From the NCBI GenBank assembly GCA_964428885.1, contig CAYRZP010000046.1:1-16072 (forward strand): 16,072 nt of DNA. Direction: 5' to 3'. Numbering within the stretch: the stretch's first letter is position 1; each line of letters starts with the position of its first letter. This document shows positions 13,212 to 16,072 of this stretch, in pieces. The translations under genes were made by a program, and so were the position numbers. The DNA is from JAQVQN01 sp964428885. GTDB lineage: Bacteria > Verrucomicrobiota > Kiritimatiellia > RFP12 > UBA1067. The notes beneath the pieces were generated by a model that worked only from the letters and a program-made list of their open reading frames with translations, did no database searches and was not told the DNA's origin.

Positions 13212-14705
13212 ATGGTGATCAAGCGGATGGCGATGATAGCGGCGGCTATGGCGGCGGCGCTCGCGCAGGGGCAGAACGCGGCGATGAGCGAGGCGTACTG
13301 GAAGATCTGGAACCCGGAGGAGCAGGCGCGCATCGACCGGGATATAGAGCAGAACCGCAAGGCGGACGGGGCCTTCACGCTAGACGGCCTGGCGGCTGGC
13401 GCCGAGGTGAAGGTCGAGCAGGTCTCGCACGCCTTCCGCTTCGGCGCGCACATCTTCAACTTCAGGCAGTTGGGGACGGCGGAGCGCAACCGCAAGTACG
13501 AGGATCTTTACGGGACGCTCTTCAACTCCGCGACCATCGCGTTCTACTGGAAGAAGTTCGAGCCGGAGCCGGGCAAGCCGCGCTTCGCGGCGGCGGAGCG
13601 CGACTCCGAGGCGTACTGGAACAAGGCGGAGAACCCGAAAAACGAGGCGCACTGGCGGCGGCCCGCCACCGATCCGGTGGTGGCGTTCTGCGAGAGCAAG
13701 GGCATCCGGCTGCACGGTCACACGATCGTCTGGGGAAACCGCAAATGGCAGTATCCCGAGTGGCTGTTCGGGCAGTTCTGCCCGGCGGGCGAGAAGGCGA
13801 AGATTCTCGCGCTCGGCAATGAAGGTCTCGCCAAGCTGACGCCCGCGCAGATCGCCGAGCTGGCGCCGGCGTTCACCTCGGAGATGCGCCGGCTCTACGA
13901 GAAACGCATGACCGAGCTCGCGTCGCATTACGGCGGGCGGCTGCACAGTTGGGACGTGGTCAACGAGAGCGCCACCGATTTCAGCCGGGGGCTGATGATT
14001 CCCGGCGACCGCATCTGCAAGAGCGTTTACGGGCTGATGCCGGGCGACTACACGTTCGCGGCGTTCCAGCAGGCGGACCGGCTCTTCCCGAAAAGCGTGA
14101 AGCTCAACATCAACGACTACCTGAACAACGCCAAATACACGGAGCAGGCCAAGGATCTGCTGGCGCGCGGCTGCCGCATCGATACCATGGGCTCGCAGAT
14201 GCACCTTTTCGACCCGCGGCAGTGCCTCGACATCGCGGACGGCAAGCGGGTCGGCCTGCCGGTCAACACGCCGGACGAGGTGCGCGCGACGATGGCGACG
14301 CTCGCGCAGGCGGGGCTGCCGATCCATCTGAGCGAGATCACCATCACCGCGCCGGGCAACGACGAGCGCGGCAAGGAGATTCAGGCAGTGATCGCGCGGA
14401 ACCTCTACCGCGTGTGGTTCAGCGTCAAGCCGATGATGGGGATCACATGGTGGAACGTGGTGGACGACTGCGGCGCGCCGGGCGAGCCGTCCGTCTCGGG
14501 GCTGTTCACGCGGGACATGGAGCCGAAGCCGTCGTTCCACGCGCTGAACAAGCTGATCAACGACGAGTGGAAGACGCGAATGACGGTCAGGGCCGGCAAG
14601 GACGGGACAGTGAAATTCCGCGGCTTCAAGGGTAATTACCGCCTGACTTATATGGATTCGGCAGGCAAAGAAAAAAGCATCGAGGTCCGGTTGGACGACA
14701 AGTAG
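13212..14705 (+). CDS. Secreted GH10 endo-1,4-beta-xylanase
   Basis: A retaining glycoside hydrolase of family 10, cleaving internal beta-1,4 bonds of xylan outside the cytoplasm. It has 497 residues counted from ATG 13212. The first ~20 residues (MVIKRMAMIAAAMAAALA) are a signal peptide, with cleavage likely after AQG or close by. A small N-terminal beta-domain (about 25-75) precedes the barrel. The acid/base is Glu252 in SWDVVNE (246-252) and the nucleophile is Glu375 in IHLSEIT (371-377). HGHTIVWGN (168-176) and GSQMH (327-331) are family segments. GN replaces the usual H after VW, a subsite change that suggests a divergent subgroup. The C-terminal ~45 residues (TVRAGKDGTVKFRGF...) form a short beta-domain often found on PVC GH10 proteins. 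The frame extends upstream to 13149, but that start would bury the signal peptide. The Shine-Dalgarno is weak. No transporter or other CAZyme gene is adjacent. Confidence 0.88.
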   Translation: MVIKRMAMIAAAMAAALAQGQNAAMSEAYWKIWNPEEQARIDRDIEQNRKADGAFTLDGLAAGAEVKVEQVSHAFRFGAHIFNFRQLGTAERNRKYEDLYGTLFNSATIAFYWKKFEPEPGKPRFAAAERDSEAYWNKAENPKNEAHWRRPATDPVVAFCESKGIRLHGHTIVWGNRKWQYPEWLFGQFCPAGEKAKILALGNEGLAKLTPAQIAELAPAFTSEMRRLYEKRMTELASHYGGRLHSWDVVNESATDFSRGLMIPGDRICKSVYGLMPGDYTFAAFQQADRLFPKSVKLNINDYLNNAKYTEQAKDLLARGCRIDTMGSQMHLFDPRQCLDIADGKRVGLPVNTPDEVRATMATLAQAGLPIHLSEITITAPGNDERGKEIQAVIARNLYRVWFSVKPMMGITWWNVVDDCGAPGEPSVSGLFTRDMEPKPSFHALNKLINDEWKTRMTVRAGKDGTVKFRGFKGNYRLTYMDSAGKEKSIEVRLDDK

Positions 14706-14866
14706 AGGCTTGCTTAGGTCAGGGGTGTCTTCAAAGCGGTAGTGAAGATGCTCATGCGCGGTTCCCGCAAAGCGGTTTGCAGCCATGATACGGGTTCGGA
14801 CGGCGTGGCAAGAGCCGGGGTGCGAATAATAATCGCGGTTTTGCGCAGACACCGTAGAGCGGCCCT

Positions 14867-15538
14867 TCAATTTACGCCCGCCCCCCCCGCTTCCAGAAAA
14901 CTGTAGTAGCCGGTTCGGTTGAAGATGATGTGATCTAGCAGTTCAACGCCGACGATCTCACCGGCCGCTTTGAGCTGGGCAGTAATGGCGATGTCGCCCG
15001 GCGAGGGTTCGAGGTTTCCCGACGGGTGGTTGTGGGCGACGATGATGGCCGAGGCGCGGTCGGACAATGCGTCGGCGAAGACCTCGCGCGGATGCACGGG
15101 GCTGCGGTCAATGAGGCCAATCGAGATGACGCGGATGTTCAGGATCTCGTTCGCGCCATTGATGCTGGCGCACAGGAAGTGCTCCTGCTTGCGGTCGGCG
15201 TAGTGCCGGATGTGGGGCAGCAGATCCGCCGGGGTCACTATCTTGGAGCCCTCGGGCTTGATGCGGCGGCGGGCGAACTCGAACGCCGCGAGGATCAGTG
15301 TGGCCTTGGCGTCGCCCACGCCTTCGAATTGGGTCAGGTCGTCGGCCTTGACCGATAATCCTTTTTCATCAATAAGCCGCGCCAGCTTTCCGGCGAGCGT
15401 CATCACGTCCATGGCGGGGGTGCCTTTGCCCAGCAGGATGGCCAGCAACTCCTGGTCGCTCAGAGCCGGAGCGCCCTTGCGCAACAGCTTCTCGCGCGGG
15501 CGGTCGGCTTCCGGGATCTGGTCGATGGTCTTGTTCAT
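14867..15538 (-). CDS. radC: RadC-family JAB/MPN-domain protein
   Basis: RadC proteins join a helix-hairpin-helix region to a JAMM-type domain. Their original DNA-repair role is doubtful, and they are frequent passengers of mobile and defence loci. The 223-residue product has HhH-like residues LTQFEGVGDAKA (68-79). The JAMM motif is complete: Glu152 (REVF), HNHPSG (169-174) and Asp182 (GD). Length is typical (about 220-230). The ATG at 15536-15538 lies 4 nt after the upstream gene's stop, with AAGG just before it, indicating translational coupling to the restriction-like gene. An 8-G tract falls in the last codons (14881-14888), where slippage would alter only the tail. It is convergent with the xylanase; the 161-bp gap contains no clear terminator. 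Confidence 0.93.
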   Translation of the reverse strand: MNKTIDQIPEADRPREKLLRKGAPALSDQELLAILLGKGTPAMDVMTLAGKLARLIDEKGLSVKADDLTQFEGVGDAKATLILAAFEFARRRIKPEGSKIVTPADLLPHIRHYADRKQEHFLCASINGANEILNIRVISIGLIDRSPVHPREVFADALSDRASAIIVAHNHPSGNLEPSPGDIAITAQLKAAGEIVGVELLDHIIFNRTGYYSFLEAGGAGVN

Positions 15539-15542
15539 AGCC

Positions 15543-16072
15543 TTACGCTGCGGTGGTCAGATGGGTTTGAATCACGGTCACGGCCATAATGTCGAAGATG
15601 CCGCCAATGTCGGTGTACTTCAGGTCAGCCAGTTCGTCGTATCGTCCGATATCCTCATAAGCGGCTTGAATCTCGCCGTTCACCTGGCCGCGATACGCCC
15701 CTTCGAGGTAGACGCGGTCTTCGCGGTGCGTGACGACCGTGTCGCGGATCGCCGGGTCCGCCACCTTTTCCTCGGTGACCTGTTTGATGTAGAGGGCTTC
15801 CTCGTCGCTGATCTCGAATTTGGCGCGGATCTCGGCGATCATGTCCTGCACGGACACTTTCTTGGGCGGCGGGCCTGAACCCTTTTTGCCGTGGCCGGGT
15901 TTGAGTTTGACCGGCCCGCTGCTGGTGGTGACGCCCTGATATTCGACCGCAGCCTTGACGACCTCGGTCTGCCGGATCTGTTTCATCAGGTCGGACACGC
16001 TGCCTTGCTTGATGAGCTGCGGGCCGACGTACTCGGCAAACGCGGCGAACCGCTGCAGCTCGGCGGAGTAGG
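15543..16072 (-). CDS. 3' part of type I restriction HsdR-like gene (partial)
   Basis: An open frame runs from the window edge to a TAA at 15543-15545, about 175 residues without an authentic start. The only internal candidate is a GTG at 15996-15998, and the frame stays open beyond it. I read it as the C-terminal region of a type I restriction endonuclease motor subunit. It is charged and helical (QRFAAFAEYVGPQLIKQGS, IRQTEVVKAAVEYQG), has a Gly/Pro/Lys linker (GHGKKGSGPPPKK), and then a compact helical end (MIAEIRAKFEISDEEAL, REDRVYLEGAYRGQVNGEI, DIGGIFDIMAVTVIQ). The nuclease and DEAD-box domains that would prove it lie outside the window. HsdR next to radC is a common arrangement in restriction islands, which supports the call. 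It might instead be another helicase-family protein. Confidence 0.6.
   Translation of the reverse strand, partial: YSAELQRFAAFAEYVGPQLIKQGSVSDLMKQIRQTEVVKAAVEYQGVTTSSGPVKLKPGHGKKGSGPPPKKVSVQDMIAEIRAKFEISDEEALYIKQVTEEKVADPAIRDTVVTHREDRVYLEGAYRGQVNGEIQAAYEDIGRYDELADLKYTDIGGIFDIMAVTVIQTHLTTAA

Noticed and set aside
13380..14870. 496-codon minus-strand frame opposite the xylanase
   Set aside because: A shadow of the GH10 gene; no domain, and the catalytic motifs lie on the other strand.
1..16072. CRISPR arrays, tRNA or rRNA genes, complete insertion sequences
   Set aside because: No regular spaced repeats, cloverleaf-type segments, rRNA motifs or transposase frames were seen by eye.

Overview
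The window is GC-rich chromosomal DNA from a Gram-negative-type bacterium. Secreted proteins carry N-terminal signal sequences, and there is a GH10 xylanase, an SGNH hydrolase with a C-terminal helical tail, and an ELM1-family protein. The enolase carries a 'SDAP' variant loop that I associate with Bacteroidetes, Chlamydiae and relatives. Together with the style of the xylanase, the SGNH protein and the UroD-like gene, this suggests the PVC superphylum (Kiritimatiellota/Lentisphaerae-like), perhaps an anaerobic polysaccharide degrader. That placement is an impression from protein style and was not computed.

Layout. At 1-122 there is no gene, only an imperfect inverted repeat. At 123-962 (-) lies tyrA (prephenate dehydrogenase). 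It is divergent from a secreted SGNH/GDSL hydrolase at 1193-2503 (+). That gene converges on a mannitol-1-phosphate-dehydrogenase-like gene at 2548-3816 (-), with a bidirectional terminator-like hairpin between them. Enolase (4124-5413, +) diverges from the dehydrogenase across about 300 bp that holds an eno promoter. Next comes an apparent operon, etfB-etfA-pncC (5587-7950, +), behind a good sigma70-type promoter; etfA and pncC overlap by 4 bp (GTGA).

The next three genes are all on the minus strand. A large UroD-superfamily-like protein (8090-9352) has its own strong promoter and a structured leader. An ELM1-family protein is at 9553-10497, and an XRE-type regulator with several zinc-binding Cys pairs is at 10560-11108. 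Upstream of the regulator is an AT-rich stretch with repeated TTATCAACA/TTATCACC motifs and one TTATACACA DnaA-type box. A broken ORF-like relic and a textbook terminator follow. The terminator ends the ribosomal operon rpsP-trmD-rplS (12903 down to 11535, -), which lacks the rimM gene normally found between rpsP and trmD. Upstream of rpsP sits an unusually long, almost continuous 65-nt hairpin, then a divergent GH10 xylanase (13212-14705, +). The right end holds radC (14867-15538, -), four bases behind the 3' end of a gene that looks like the C-terminus of a type I restriction HsdR subunit (15543 to window edge, -). This is probably the edge of a defence or accessory island.

Most of the window is housekeeping and metabolism. 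I found no convincing new multi-gene system. The items most worth a second look are the 65-nt hairpin before rpsP, the motif cluster in front of the Cys-rich XRE regulator, the strongly altered FAD-domain motifs of EtfA, and the possible leader regulation of the UroD-like gene.
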